64,000 nucleotides of DNA, taken from Xenopus tropicalis. Lineage: Eukaryota; Chordata; Amphibia; Anura; Pipidae. The stretch lies in assembly GCF_000004195.4 (NCBI RefSeq), contig NC_030680.2, positions 145,493,545-145,557,544 on the forward strand, read 5' to 3'. Shown here piece after piece: positions 35,092 to 47,869 of this stretch (positions are counted from its first letter, which is position 1; each line of letters opens with the position of its first letter). The translations under genes and the position numbers were made by a program. Under the pieces are notes generated by a model. That model saw only the letters and a list, made by a program, of their open reading frames with translations, did not search any database and was not told where the DNA came from.

Positions 35092-36323
35092 CAGGTATAG
35101 GACCCGTTATCCAGAATGCTCGAGACCGAAGGTATTCCGGATAAGGGGTCTTTCCATAATTTGGATCTCCATAACTTAAGTCTACTAAAAAATCAATAAA
35201 ACACTAATTAATCCCAATAGGACTGTTTTGCATCAAATAAGGATTATTTATATCTTAGTTGGGATCAAGTACAGGTACTGTTTTATTATTACAGAGAAAA
35301 GGGAATTATTTAACCATGAAATAAACCCAATAGGGCTGTTCTGCCCCCAATAAGGGGTAATTATATCTTAGTTGGGATCAAGTACAGGTACTGTTTTATT
35401 ATTACAGAGAAAAGGGGATCATTTAACCATGAAATAAACCCAATAGGGCTGTTCTGCCCCCAATAAGGGGTAATTATATCTTAGTTGGGATCAAGTACAG
35501 GTACTGTTTTATTATTACAGAGAAAAGGGAATCATTTAACCATGAAATAAACCCAATAGGGCTGTTCTGCCCCCAATAAGGGGTAATTATATCTTAGTTG
35601 GGATCAAGTACAGGTACTGTTTTATTATTACAGAGAAAAGGGAATCATTTAACCATGAAATAAACCCAATAGGGCTGTTCTGCCCCCAATAAGGGGTAAT
35701 TATATCTTAGTTGGGATCAAGTACAGGTACTGTTTTATTATTACAGAGAAAAGGGAATCATTTAACCATTAAATAAACCCAATAGGCCTGTTCTGCCCCC
35801 AATAAGGGGTAATTATATCTTAGTTGGGATCAAGTACAGGTACTGTTTTATTATTACAGAGAAAAGGGAATCATTTAACCATGAAATAAACCCAATAGGG
35901 CTGTTCTGCCCCCAATAAGGGGTAATTATATCTTAGTTGGGATCAAGTACAGGTACTGTTTTATTATTACAGAGAAAAGGGAATCATTTAACCATTAAAT
36001 AAACCCAATAGGGCTGTTCTGCCCCAATAAGGGGTAATTATATCTTAGTTGGGATCAAGTACAGGTACTGTTTTATTATTACAGAGAAAAGGGAATCATT
36101 TAACCATTACAAAAAACCCAATAGGGCTGTTCTGCATCAAATAAGGATTATTTATATCTTAGTTGGGATCAAGTACAATGAACTGTTTTATTTTTACAGA
36201 GATAAAGGAAATCAGTTTTAAAATTCTAAATTATTTGATTAAAATGGAGTCTATGGGAGACAGGCTTTCCGTAATTCGGAGCTTTCTGGATAATGGGTTT
36301 CCGGATAAGGGATCCCAAACCTG
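35092..36323 (-). mobile_element. TA-flanked MITE with 112/113-bp tandem units, copy 5 (both ends present)
   Basis: It starts caggtataggacccgttatc after TA (35090-35091) and ends gggatcccaaacctg before TA (36324-36325), 1,232 bases, minus orientation. About eight near-identical units lie between diverged first and last units (catcaaataaggattattta on both sides). Confidence 0.92.
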
Positions 36324-36325
36324 TA

Positions 36326-38500
36326 TAATGGACTGAGGGTACTAGTTGTTATTACTTCTTGCAGGTATTAATGCAGGTATTGACAAGGATATTAGAGTCC
36401 GCACTCATATTGTCAGTTTGTGATTCTTGTTTTAGCCCCTCCTCCCTGCCACAAAGGAGAAAATCATCTGTTTTGCAGCTGTATTTCAGCATATAACAAG
36501 TCTCTTTAACAAATATTGATTCGGAAACCAGTTCCCTTTAACTACACCGTACCCTTTCACCTTCTTCCTACAAAGGTCAAAACAACATAGGCCAATAAAA
36601 GCAATGCATGCCTATACGTGGTATATGGGGAGGGTTTTTATTTATTATTTTTTAAAATGATTGGTTATATAGACACAGGCTCTCATTTGCCTATATATAG
36701 TTACGGAACCAGTCCTGAAGTCAATTCTGACCTGGGCTACTAATAATATACACCATGTTATACAATAAGTAGCCAAGGACCATAGTTTTCAAGCTCTAAT
36801 GGGGCAGAGGGCCGGATGTAAAATACCTGTAAAGCACTGTGCACATTTGCTGCTGCTGTATAAAAGAAAGAAATTTGTGGTGACATTTGCCAATTAAACT
36901 AAAATTACATTTAACATGACCGACCAGTTCAACCTCGGCCCAGTTTACCCCCAGCTGCTCTCTAGGTTTATTAACTCCCGCTTCCAAACCAAAATCTGTT
37001 ACAAAGCCCCACACAACACAGAAACCCCTAATATCCCTATCCCTGTAATCTGTTCCTTCAAAACAGTAGGAATAAATCCCATGTTTATATGCTGAAATCC
37101 AGCTGCAAAACAGTTCTACTCTTTCTGCATCAATTGAAATCCTGGCAGGGGAGGAGGGACTAAAACACTGATGTTACAAATTGTAACAACTTCTCCCCAG
37201 CTTACAGCCAGCATGCAGGAACTACATAACCCACAATGCATTGTACTGGGATGTTCCTTTCCTTATTGACATCACGTGTGCAGCAGGGAATTGTGGGATT
37301 GGGAGGAAGCAGGCTGAAGGCTGGGGACAGGCGACTACTGTTACAGTTTATTTGAGTCACAAAGTAGGCAGCCGGATTAGCAGGGGAACAAGGGGCGGGG
37401 CTTAGGGGACAGGGGGCGGGGCTTAGGGAACTGTTCCAAACTATATTATTACATTAAACATCATGAAAAGGCTGCATATTTTTCAATTGATGTATATTGC
37501 AAAGTTGCTTGAAATGATGTTTCCTTGTGTTGTGTTTGGGTTGAGTTCCCCTTTAGCTTGTTGTTTTCGTTTCCCAACACATACATTTTTGGTGGGGATG
37601 GCCTTTTTCCCCTCAGCGCTACGTAATGGCTTCCTCCCATTCTATTCCTGACTATTCATGTTCTTGCCCCCCCTCCCCCCCCTGCAGGGTATAATAAACC
37701 TGTGAGTCACATGACGTGAGCCTCTAATGCTGAAATGATTATTAGTGGATATTATAGCTTTTCACAGCTGGTGCCTATTTAAGTGGAAATGCCACAACTG
37801 GCTACCTGCCCCCGTTCACCATCAAAGCTTTGAAACAAAGGGAAAGTCTCTCCTCCGGTGGCGCTTGCATTGTTTTTGCATTTACAACCTGTTTATTGTA
37901 TTGCCACGTACAGCACTGGAGCCACCGGGCTGTGAAATGGGTTTTCAATTATTAAAGAAAGAAGCAGCGGCTCTGAAAATATTCCCGAGCCCCTTGTGTG
38001 TTTCTAAATAGACTCCTCTCGCATGTTGTTTTTCCCTGCAAAGAAAGCTCATTAGATAATTAAGGGCTGGACTGGTTTATTAACCTCTTTCTGCCCCTAA
38101 ATGCACACAGAGTACTAATGCCTCTTTATACCATAGCCTGATTCCTATATCAGCCGCAGCGCTCCCTTCCCATAGACGTAAATGGAACCGCAGTGAGAGA
38201 GACACCTACAGATCTCCGCTGAGCAATCAGCTACTTACTGTAATGAGAGTCGCTGCTCTATGCCTTAGTCTATTAAAGGGAAACTATACCCCCCCCAAAC
38301 AATGTAGGTCTCTATAGAAATACATTGCATTAACAGCTCATATGTAAAACCCTGCTTCATCTAAATAAACCATTTTCATAGGTCACTTAATATAAGGTAT
38401 CTGTGCAGCTGTAGGAGACAGTAGGATACCGCTAAGAGCGACATATACTTAAGTAATGACTGCAGGGTTGCCAGTTGGGCTACTGTCTCACTTTGAACAC
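36326..38500. other. Intronic sequence with a dispersed repeat
   Basis: Segment 36990-37080 shares acacaacacagaaaccccta ... gtaatctgttccttc with 24800-24860. ggggcggggcttagggga is duplicated near 37395-37430. A TTAA-type MITE end (attaaagggaaactatacccc) starts near 38273. Nothing coding. Confidence 0.5.
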
Positions 38501-40858
38501 TATCTTGCCCTACTGCTGCTTTTTGTCCTACTGCCACCATCTGTTCCTACTGACAATATCTTGCCTTATTCTCACCATCTTGTTCTCCTCTTGCCTTCTT
38601 GTCCTACTTTCGCTATCTTCCCCCAGTCAAACTAGCTCGCCTTACTGACTCCATCTTGCCCTGCTGTCACCATCCTGCTCTTGCCTATCAGCCCTACTGT
38701 CACTTTCTTACTCTACTAATGCCATCTTGCTCTCCTCTTGCCCATCTGTCCTACTGTCACTTTCTTACCCTACTGTCACCATCTTGTTCTCCTCTTGCCT
38801 ATCTGTCCTACTGTTACTTTCTTACCCTACTGTCACCATCTTGTTCTCCTCTTGCCTATCTGTCCTACTGTTACTTTCTTACCCTACTGTCACCATCTTG
38901 TTCTCCTCTTGCCTATCTGTCCTACTGTCACTTTCTTACCCTACTGTCACCATCTTGTTCTCCTCTTGCCTATCTGTCCTACTGTTACTTTCTTACCCTA
39001 CTGTCACCATCTTTCTCTCCTCTTGCCTATCTGTCCTACTGTCACTTTCTTACCCTACTGTCACCATCTTTCTCTCCTCTTGCCTATCTGTCCTACTGTC
39101 ACTTTCTTACCTTACTGTCACCATCTTTCTCTCCTCTTGCCTATCTGTCCTACTGTCACTTTCTTACCCTACTGACGCCATTTTGGTCTCCTATTACCTT
39201 CTTGTCCTATTGTCTAGGGTTACCAGATCACTTGAAAATTCAGGGTCACATCTAGAAAATCCAGCTGGAAGGGCTGCACTGATTGTAATATAATTTAGAT
39301 GCAATCAGTGCTGCCTTGCCTTTAAGAAGTGTCCATGAATTTTTAAGTGACTTGGTCTTTTCCTACTTTCACCTTCTTTCTCTTTGGACACTTCCTGCCC
39401 TGTTGTTTCTTGTCCTACTTTCACCATCTTTTCCTACTGACACCTTCTTGTTGGTATTTTGTCCTGTGAGCTCCATCTTTCATTGCTGTCACCTACTTGC
39501 TCTTCTCTTGCTTTCTTGTCGTACTGTCACCATCTTATCCTAATGCCTTACCTGACTCTGTCTTGCCCTACCACCACCTTCTCAGTCTTCTGAGATCATC
39601 TTGCCCTACTATTTCTTTTTGTCCTACTGTCACCATCTTACTTATTGCTACTTATTGCTACCGTCAGTTGCTATCTTGTCCTGTTGGCACCATCCCGCCC
39701 TACTTCCATCATCTTACACTCATCTTGCCTTCCTGTCCTACTGTCACCATCTTACTCTACTGATAGCGTCAGTTGCTATCTTGTCCTGTTGGCACCATCC
39801 CACCCTACTTCCATCATCTTACTCTCATCTTGCCTTGCCTTGTCCTACTGTCACCATCTTACCCTCCTGACACCATCTTACCCTAATGCCTTACCTGGCA
39901 CCAACTTGCCCTATTGTCATCATCTTGCTCTCCTGTTGCCTTCTTGTCCTAGTCATCATCTTTCCCTACTGAAACCATCTTGCCTTACTGACACCATCTT
40001 CCCTTACTGAAACAATCTTGCCTTACTGACACCATCTTGCCTTACTGAAACAATCTTGCCTTACTGACACCATCTTGCCTTACTGAAACAATCTTGCCTT
40101 ACTGACACCATCTTGCCTTACTGAAACCATCTTGCCTTACTGAAACCATCTTGCCTTACTGACACCATCTTGCCTTACTGAAACCATCTTGCCTTACTGA
40201 CACCATCTTGCCTTACTGAAACCATCTTGCCTTACTGACACCATCTTGCCTTACTGAAACCATCTTGCCTTACTGACACCATCTTGCCTTACTGACCATT
40301 GCCTACGAACATCTTGCCTTACTGAACACCATCTTGCCTTACTGACACCATCTTGCCTTACTGAAACCATCTTGCCTTACTGACACATCTTCCTTACTGA
40401 AACAATCTTGCCTTACTGACACCATCTTGCCTTACTGAAAACCATCTTGCCTTACTGACACCATCTTGCCTTACTGACACCATCTTGCCTTACTGACACC
40501 ATTTCCCTTCTGAACCATCTTGCCTTACTGACACCATCTTGCCTTACTGACACCATCTTGCCTTACTGACACCATCTTGCCTTACTGAAACAATCTTGCC
40601 TTACTGACACCATCTTGCCTTACTGACACCATCTTGCCTTACTGAAACAATCTTGCCTTACTGACACCATCTTGCCTTACTGAAACCATCTTGCCTTACT
40701 GACACCATCTTGCCTTACTGACACCATCTTGCCTTACTGACACCATCTTTCCTTACTGACACCATCTTGCCTTACTGACACCATCATGCTTACTGGCACC
40801 ATCTTGCCTTACTGACACCATCTTGCCTTACTGACACCATCTTGCCTTACTGACCATC
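38500..40858 (+). repeat. 19-bp pyrimidine-rich minisatellite with a 57-bp higher-order block
   Basis: The basic unit is ccttactgacaccatcttg (19 bp), nearly pure from about 40005 to 40858. In 38740-39180 three diverged 19-bp subunits form a 57-bp unit (cttaccctactgtcaccatc starts at 38764 and 38821). Between them the repeat is degenerate, with a short unrelated stretch near 39215-39310. Because 57 is divisible by three, all three frames stay open for up to 218 codons; these are not genes. Confidence 0.93.
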
Positions 40859-42296
40859 ATGCACTACTGTTGCCTATTTAGTCTTGCTGATTGCTACCAT
40901 CTTGCTGTACTAATCGGGTCCCTGGGCAGACACCACTTAGGACATCTTTACGTTCTTGACACAGTCATTGGGTTCACAGTGAGAGGTTCACCCATGGAGC
41001 TTTTGCTTTTCATTTTCATGCTACCGAGGCTCAGTGAGTTTGATACCCACATTCTCGGTTCCTTTTAATTCCGAAGGACATCTGGTGGACCCGGCTTTGG
41101 AATTTACAGTGCTACGGATTAGCACTCTGCTTCGGTATGATTGAGTTCAGGCACCATGTCAGCTTAACAGCACTCATATTTCCAATTTAATTAAAAGCTA
41201 AAGGAGGCCGGCTAGCGTGCTGGCTAGGGTTTCTCCTGTGCAACACTGAGATTAATTATAGAGCTACTTTGATCATCAGAGTTTAGCCTTATTTAACTAA
41301 ATGGTGAGCATTTCATGGTTAAAGGTTGTTTTTTAGTGGATATAGGATGGATTTATATTAATCATAGTCCTTGTGCAAGTGATAGGCAGCTAAAGAGAGG
41401 GGGCTGCTTCCTTAATGGAGATATAAATTGCTGTTTTACTCTGACTTTTGTATTTTGAAGAGTTTATTCATTATTTTTAATTACCAATCTGGTTGTACAG
41501 TGTTATATCAAAGGTCTTTTTCCATCATCTGTTTTGTATCATAATTATGTTTGTATGGACTACGTTGTATATGTCCATCATATGCTTTTTTTTAAAGGGG
41601 AAGTTAACATTACAGAAGGACTAATACTAAGCATTTTTTTATCATTTTCTTTATTATTTATCTTGAAAAGGTTTGAAATTATTAGCTTTTCTATTATTCC
41701 CACTTTCAATCTGTCCTGACCCAAGCAACCAGAAAACAGATTGGCTGAAAATTCAGTTTTATGGTTTAGTATTATTTTCTTTGTTTTTGTTTTTTATGGT
41801 TTGCCTTATTTTTTAAATTTTTATTCTTTAAGTCTCATTTTTACATTTTTCTTTGTTTAACCCCCATTTTTTATGCTTATTTTTAATTTTTATTATTTAG
41901 CTTTATAATTTTTTTTATTTTTCTTAACCCTACGTTATTGCACAAGTTTCATTCACTCTCAATTTTTGTAATAATTTTAATTAGTTTTAGACCCTTTATC
42001 TTGATTCTGACTTTCAAACTGCTGCCAGGTTCCTAGGGTAATAAGCCCTAACAACCACGTAGCAGTTGAGCGTATGAGACGTTTACCATAGCTCAATGTT
42101 AACCAAAGAACAAGGAATTTATTATTTATGTCACAATGGACTTAATTGAGATCCAGTAGAATTAAGTCTGTGACTGTACTACCCACAAGGGTTTAAATGC
42201 TGGGGAATTCCCTACCAGTCATTTGAACTGAAGAAGCCACTCGGATGAGTGGTGAAACGTTTTCAAGAAAAATTCCAGTTGTTTTAGACTTAATTC
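40859..42296. other. Intronic sequence, AT-rich, no gene
   Basis: About 41580-41960 is very T-rich. No coding signal or clear transposon ends. Confidence 0.5.
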
Positions 42297-42304
42297 TACT
42301 TGAT

Positions 42305-42461
42305 CAGCGGTTCTCAACCTGTGGGTCGGGACAGGGGTCGCCTAAGACCATGGGAAAACACATATTTCCGATTGTCTTAGGAATAATTTATGGTTGGGGG
42401 TCACCACAACATGAGGAACTGTATTAAAGGGTCTCGGCATTAGGGAGGTTGGGAACCACTG
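42305..42461. mobile_element. Charlie-like hAT MITE
   Basis: It starts cagcggttctcaacctgtgg and ends aggttgggaaccactg, the inverted ends typical of hAT-Charlie elements. The flanks tacttgat (42297-42304) and tactagat (42462-42469) are an 8-base duplication with one change. 157 bases. Confidence 0.93.
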
Positions 42462-42617
42462 TACTAGATACTGTATATAATGACACGGATGAATGAGAAT
42501 CTTCATAGACATACGTAATTGAGAATTCATAATCTGGGTCAGTTCTTTGCACCAGAAAACATGAGAAAACACGAGAAAAGTGAGAAACTGGAGAATTCCC
42601 ATTTGTGAGGTCAAGTG

Positions 42618-42655
42618 AGGAAAATCAAGAACGTTTGTAGGTTCTTGATTTTCCT
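42618..42655. repeat. Perfect 15-bp hairpin
   Basis: aggaaaatcaagaac (42618-42632) pairs with gttcttgattttcct (42641-42655) around an 8-base loop, gtttgtag, which itself recurs just downstream. Confidence 0.9.
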
Positions 42656-42684
42656 GTTTGTAGGTTCTTTTTGTACCTGTTGCT

Positions 42685-43182
42685 ACAGATGTAGCGAACT
42701 AATTTGTGCGAACATCGGGTGTTCGCAAGTTTGCAAACTTTTTCGTGTATGTTCGCAATTTGGGTTCGCGTGGCGTTTTTCTGCTGTGTTTTTTCTCGGC
42801 CTAAAAACGCCACACAAGCCACACATGGCGTTTTTCAGCAAATCCCGTTTCCATGGTGCTAATAGTGCGAAATAGCAAAAAACGCCGCGTATTTCCGCTA
42901 GGTCTGCCAACTGCCTTTGCCTTTACACAACGCTGTGCCAACAAAGTATTTTTCAGAGAAATTTTTGCCCTTGATCCCCCTCCTGCATGCCACTGTCCAG
43001 GTCGTGGCACCCTTTCAACAACTTTAAAATCAGTTTTCTGGCCAGAAATGGCTTTTCTAGGTTTTAAAGTTCGCCTTCCCATTGAAGTCTATGGGGTTCG
43101 CAAAGTTCGCGAATATTCGCGCTTTTTGGCGTAAGTTCGCGAACGCGTTCGCAAACTTTTTTTTTGAGGTTCGCTACATCTC
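42685..43182. mobile_element. Unclassified DNA-transposon-like element with 11-bp flanking repeats
   Basis: It starts acagatgtagcgaac and ends gttcgctacatctc; the inverted ends match over at least 13 bases. The 11-base sequence tacctgttgct occurs directly on both sides (42674-42684 and 43183-43193). The interior is full of ttcgc/gcgaa words. A 9-11-base duplication would suit a Mutator-type element, but the class is not established. 498 bases, no transposase. Confidence 0.75.
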
Positions 43183-43193
43183 TACCTGTTGCT

Positions 43194-44102
43194 CTTTTAT
43201 CCTCAGTCAGTTAATTTGCACCGCCGTACTGTGTCACGCTGTATTGCTGATAGAGACATACTGTATTTGTAAAGTGAAATAAAGTAATAAAGAAATAAGC
43301 ATAATGAAAACATCAGGCAAACAGCCACTCCTACTCCCCCTATTGAAATATACACTGCACCAAATGCAATTTAATTTCATATATTGGCAGTAATTATACT
43401 ACAGAGTTAGCAGTTCTCCCCCCCCCCCCCCCCCCAAGGGTGCCCATCATTAGCCCAATGGCCATCTGGGCCCCCTGCCATGATGTAGAATTAAGACACC
43501 ATTAACCACAAACCCCACCCACAATGTGCCCAAATCCCTCCCACTGCCAGCAAGCCCTTTTCCTTTCACACGTTATTATATTATTCACATTATTCTGTTG
43601 CTGTATAGGTTTGTTTCCCCTTAGAGAGGTGGCTTTGCATTTAGAAACTGCCTATTATATCTTTGCTATATATATATTTATAGACACGTAGCTGGGTAGT
43701 GTAGGGATGAGTTCCTCTCCCATTCTAAGGAAAGCGCAACAAAAAACATTTTAGCCTTGATGAATTCTGACGGATGTGATGGCTGGGATAATACACAATA
43801 ACTGGAGATAGTAATCTCCTGGAGCAGACTTTGTCTAATTTGCTGCAACTTAGCAGGCAGCCGTCACATTTAGGGAGAGTTAACTGTCTCTTTATCATTC
43901 TCCTGTCACATATCATCCTGCTAAAAAGCTTGTATGAAAGACAGATCCAAGGGGAACTGGGAATAAGCGAAAGACAGTGAATTTCTTCATATCAAGGACA
44001 CTGGAGTCACTTGATAAAGGCACTTTCATAATGTTCCCTTAGCTCCATGATTCTCCTCCTCCTACTGCCATTATATAAAGTGTGACTTGTTTTACAATAT
44101 GT
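43194..44102. other. Intronic sequence with an 18-base C-run
   Basis: A C-run occupies 43418-43435. No gene or other repeat recognised. Confidence 0.5.
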
Positions 44103-46682
44103 AGGCAGGGGTGCTAAAGTCAGAATAGGCAGGGGTGCTAAAGTCAGGAGAGGCAGGGGTGCTAAAGTCAGAATAGGCAGGGTGCTGAAGTAAGGAGAGG
44201 CAGGGTGCTGAAGTCAGGAGAGGCAGGGTGTTGGAGTCAGGAGAGGCAGGGTGCTGAAGTCAGGAGAGGCAGGGTGCTGAAGTCAGGAGAGGCAGGGTGC
44301 TGAAGTCAGGAGAGGCAGGGTGCTGAAGTCAGAATAGGCAGGGTGCTGAAGTCAGGAGAGGCAGGGTGCTGAAGGCAGGAGAGGCAGGGTGCTGAAGTCA
44401 GGAGAGGCAGGGTGCTGAAGGCAGGAGAGGCAGGGTGCTGAAGTCAGGAGAGGCAGGGTGCTGAAGTCAGGAGAGGCATGGTGCTGAAGGCAAGAGAGGC
44501 AGGGTGCTGAAGTCAGGAGAGGCAGGGTGCTGAAGTCAGGAGAAACAGGGTGCTGAGGTCAGGAGAGGCAGGGTGCTGAAGTCAGGAGAGGCAGGGTGCT
44601 GAAGTCAGGAGAAACAGGGTGCTGAAGTCAGGAGAGGCAGGGTGCTGAAGGCAAGAGAGGCAGGGTGCTGAAGTCAGGAGAGGCAGGGTGCTGAAGTCAG
44701 GAGAAACAGGGTGCTGAAGTCAGGAGAGGCAGGGTGCTGAAGTCAGGAGAGGCAGGGTGCTGAAGTCAGGAGAGGCAGGGTGCTGAAGTCAGAATAGGCA
44801 GGGTGCTGAAGTCAGGAGAGGCAGGGTGCTGAAGTCAGGAGAGGCAGGGTGCTGAAGTCAGGAGAGGCAGGGTGCTGAAGTCAGGAGAGGCAGGGTGCTG
44901 ATGTCAGGAGAGGCAGGGTGCTGATGTCAGGAGAGGCAGGGTGCTGAAGGCAGGAGAGGCAGGGTGCTGATGTCAGGAGAGGCAGGGTGCTGAAGTCAGG
45001 AGAGGCAGGGTGCTGATGTCAGGAGAGGAAGGGTGCTGAAGTCAGGAGAGGCAGGGTGCTGAAGGCAGGAGAGGCAGGGTGCTGATGTCAGGAGAGGCAG
45101 GGTGCTGAAGTCAGGAGAGGCAGGGTGCTGAAGTCAGGAGAGGCAGGGTGCTGAAGTCAGGAGAGGCAGTTTGCTAAAGTCAGGAGAGGCAGGGTGCTGA
45201 AGTCAAGAGAGGCAGGGTGCTGATGTCAGGAGAGGCAGGGTGCTGATGTCAGGAGAGGAAGGGTGCTGAAGTCAGGAGAGGCAGGGTGCTGAAGGCAGGA
45301 GAGGCAGGGTGCTGATGTCAGGAGAGGAAGGGTGCTGAAGTCAGGAGAGGCAGGGTGCTGAAGTCAGGAGAGGCAGGGTGCTGAAGTCAGGAGAGGCAGG
45401 GTGCTGAAGTCAGGAGAGGCAGGGTGCTGATGTCAGGAGAGGCAGGGTGTTGGAGTCAGGAGAGGCAGGGTGCTGAAGTCAGGAGAGGCGGGGTGCTGAA
45501 GTCAGGAGAGGCAGGGTGTTGGAGTCAGGAGAGGCAGGGTGCTGAAGTCAGGAGAGGCAGGGTGCTGAAGTCAGGAGAGGCAGGGTGCTGAAGTCAAGAG
45601 AGGCAGGGTGCTGATGTCAGGAGAGGCAGGGTGCTGATGTCAGGAGAGGCAGGGTGCTGAAGGCAGGAGAGGCAGGGTGCTGATGTCAGGAGAGGCAGGG
45701 TGCTGAAGTCAGGAGAGGCAGGGTGCTGATGTCAGGAGAGGAAGGGTGCTGAAGTCAGGAGAGGCAGGGTGCTGAAGGCAGGAGAGGCAGGGTGCTGATG
45801 TCAGGAGAGGCAGGGTGCTGAAGGCAGGAGAGGCAGGGTGCTGAAGTCAGGAGAGGCAGGGTGCTGAAGTCAGGAGAGGCAGGGTGCTGAAGTCAGGAGA
45901 GGCAGTTTGCTAAAGTCAGGAGAGGCAGGGTGCTGAAGTCAAGAGAGGCAGGGTGCTGATGTCAGGAGAGGCAGGGTGCTGATGTCAGGAGAGGAAGGGT
46001 GCTGAAGTCAGGAGAGGCAGGGTGCTGAAGGCAGGAGAGGCAGGGTGCTGATGTCAGGAGAGGAAGGGTGCTGAAGTCAGGAGAGGCAGGGTGCTGAAGT
46101 CAGGAGAGGCAGGGTGCTGAAGTCAGGAGAGGCAGGGTGCTGAAGTCAGGAGAGGCAGGGTGCTGATGTCAGGAGAGGCAGGGTGTTGGAGTCAGGAGAG
46201 GCAGGGTGCTGAAGTCAGGAGAGGCGGGGTGCTGAAGTCAGGAGAGGCAGGGTGTTGGAGTCAGGAGAGGCAGGGTGCTGAAGTCAGGAGAGGCAGGGTG
46301 CTGAAGTCAGGAGAGGCAGGGTGCTGAAGTCAGGAGAGGCAGGGTGCTGAAGTCAGGAGAGGCAGGGTGCTGAAGTCAGGAGAGGCAGGGTGCTGAAGTC
46401 AGGAGAGGCAGGGTGCTGAAGTCAGGAGAGGCAGGGTGCTGAAGTCAGGAGAGGCAGGGTGCTAAAGTCAGGAGAGGCAGGGTGCTGAAGTCAGGAGAGG
46501 CAGGGTGCTGAAGTCAAGATAAGCAGGGTGCTGAAGTCAGGAGAGGCAGGGTGCTGAAGTCAGGAGAGGCAGGGTGCTGAAGTCAGGAGAGGCAGGGTGC
46601 TGAAGTCAGGAGAGGCAGGGTGCTGAAGTCAAGATAAGCAGGGTGCTGAAGTCAGGAGAGGCAGGGTGCTGAAGTCAGGAGA
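44103..46682 (+). repeat. 23-bp minisatellite, about 110 copies, with 736-bp higher-order repeat
   Basis: The unit aggagaggcagggtgctgaa plus gtc (23 bp) fills 2.58 kb. Variant units (cagtttgctaaag, gaggaaggg, gtgttggag, gaggcgggg) recur in the same order 736 bp apart, that is 32 units: cagtttgc at 45167 and 45903, gtgttgg at 45447 and 46183, ggcgggg at 45489 and 46225. The purine-rich strand is the cadps coding strand. It ends 330 bases before exon 4. Confidence 0.95.
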
Positions 46683-46798
46683 GCTAGATCACCTTGCATT
46701 CTCTTACAGTAAATTAATTAATTAAAATAGGAAGTTTCTTTCTTAAAGTCAACTCTAAATAGTAACATGAAATGCCAATGGCGGAAGTTACAGATGAT

Positions 46799-46858
46799 AA
46801 GGTATATATGTATTGTATATAAGGTATATATGTATTGTATATAAGGTATATATGTATT
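46799..46858. repeat. 22-bp AT-rich tandem, three copies
   Basis: aaggtatatatgtattgtat plus at repeats three times, about 150 bases upstream of exon 4. Confidence 0.85.
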
Positions 46859-47011
46859 GGCACGTTCCCCCTAAAAACCTGTTGGTGTGATGTAGACAAT
46901 GGGATTCTATGACAATATTCAATTCAGTTCATTCAGCTCTGTTTGCCTAAGCATTGTCCTTACTGTACAAACCTGATCCTAATGGAATTTATTTGTATTT
47001 GTGCCCCACAG

Positions 47012-47092
47012 CTGGATAACCCTGATGAGCAAGCCGCCCAGATAAGACGTGAATTAGATGGCCGCCTTCAGATGGCAGATCAGATTGCAAGG
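47012..47092 (+). CDS. cadps: Calcium-dependent secretion activator 1 (CAPS1), exon 4
   Basis: A small 81-base exon encoding 27 residues: [20 protein letters not shown] then MADQIAR. The acceptor is GTGCCCCACAG and the donor GTAAGT; both ends are phase 0, so skipping it would keep the frame. It joins exon 3 (NACQ) to give the [11 protein letters not shown] junction expected for CAPS proteins. DNPDEQ rather than DNADEQ favours CADPS over CADPS2 as I recall. The exon sits between the 2.6-kb 23-bp minisatellite upstream and a TA-flanked MITE downstream, and between inverted 130-bp arrays further out. No lesion seen. Confidence 0.97.
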
Positions 47093-47867
47093 GTAAGTCT
47101 ACATGGTCCTTTACACTCTTAATAGAAGGTCTTCTAGGGGGACTGTGAAGAGACACCATCTTACTTACAAAATAATATATGGACTTATGACACTAACCTC
47201 AATCTGGTATCTTGAAGACAAACTAGGAGAGCGTAGGCTCGAAATGAACTGGAAGAAGTTGAGGCGTATACATATGAATCATGGTGGTGGGCCTTTAAAA
47301 AGGGAAAATAGAGAAACGCGTATTTATAGCAAACATCTGGCCTTCAGGAAATTGATTACGTGTCAGTTGAGTCTTAATTGTGGGTGAAAAAAAAGAGAAA
47401 AAAAAACCAGAAACACAACAGTGTTCCATAAATGTATGACAGCACCACAAGGCCAAAGCCTCGGATATAAATATATTTGCCTGCAGCTCTTCTCTTATAA
47501 TAAAGTGGGGCCCTCTAGGTAAAATGCGTCAGGGTGGTAGTCAACACAAGGGCAACGGCGCAGCTTGGGAATCTCAGGTTTATTGATAAGAAAACAGCTG
47601 AAGGCAAAGACACCCACAGCATTTTCTTGCCGGAAGGCCTTTTCTCATAATTAAGTCCCTCTTGGTTAAATTCAGGGAGGGGGATTGTTTATCTTGGTGC
47701 TTCCCAAATGGCCACAGGGGGACTCAAAGCAGTGCATAAGGGTTCATCAGGAGGCCAGTTATAATATAAAGTGGAGCTGAATCCTTATTGATGTTTTTAA
47801 ATAAACCTGGAGCTCTGCGTAAACGACCAGGTTTTCAATATATATATTACCTTTTTATACTGTGAAG
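47093..47867 (+). other. Start of cadps intron 4 (47093-57119, 10.0 kb)
   Basis: No repeat ends in this first part. A 94-codon open frame at 47103-47387 has no domain. Confidence 0.55.
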
Positions 47868-47869
47868 TA

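Noticed and set aside
38599..39293. Overlapping open frames of 145-218 codons in three frames
   Set aside because: They arise because the 57-bp tandem unit is a multiple of three and lacks stops; no domain and no codon bias.
43725..43916. 63-codon minus-strand open frame
   Set aside because: No domain or context.
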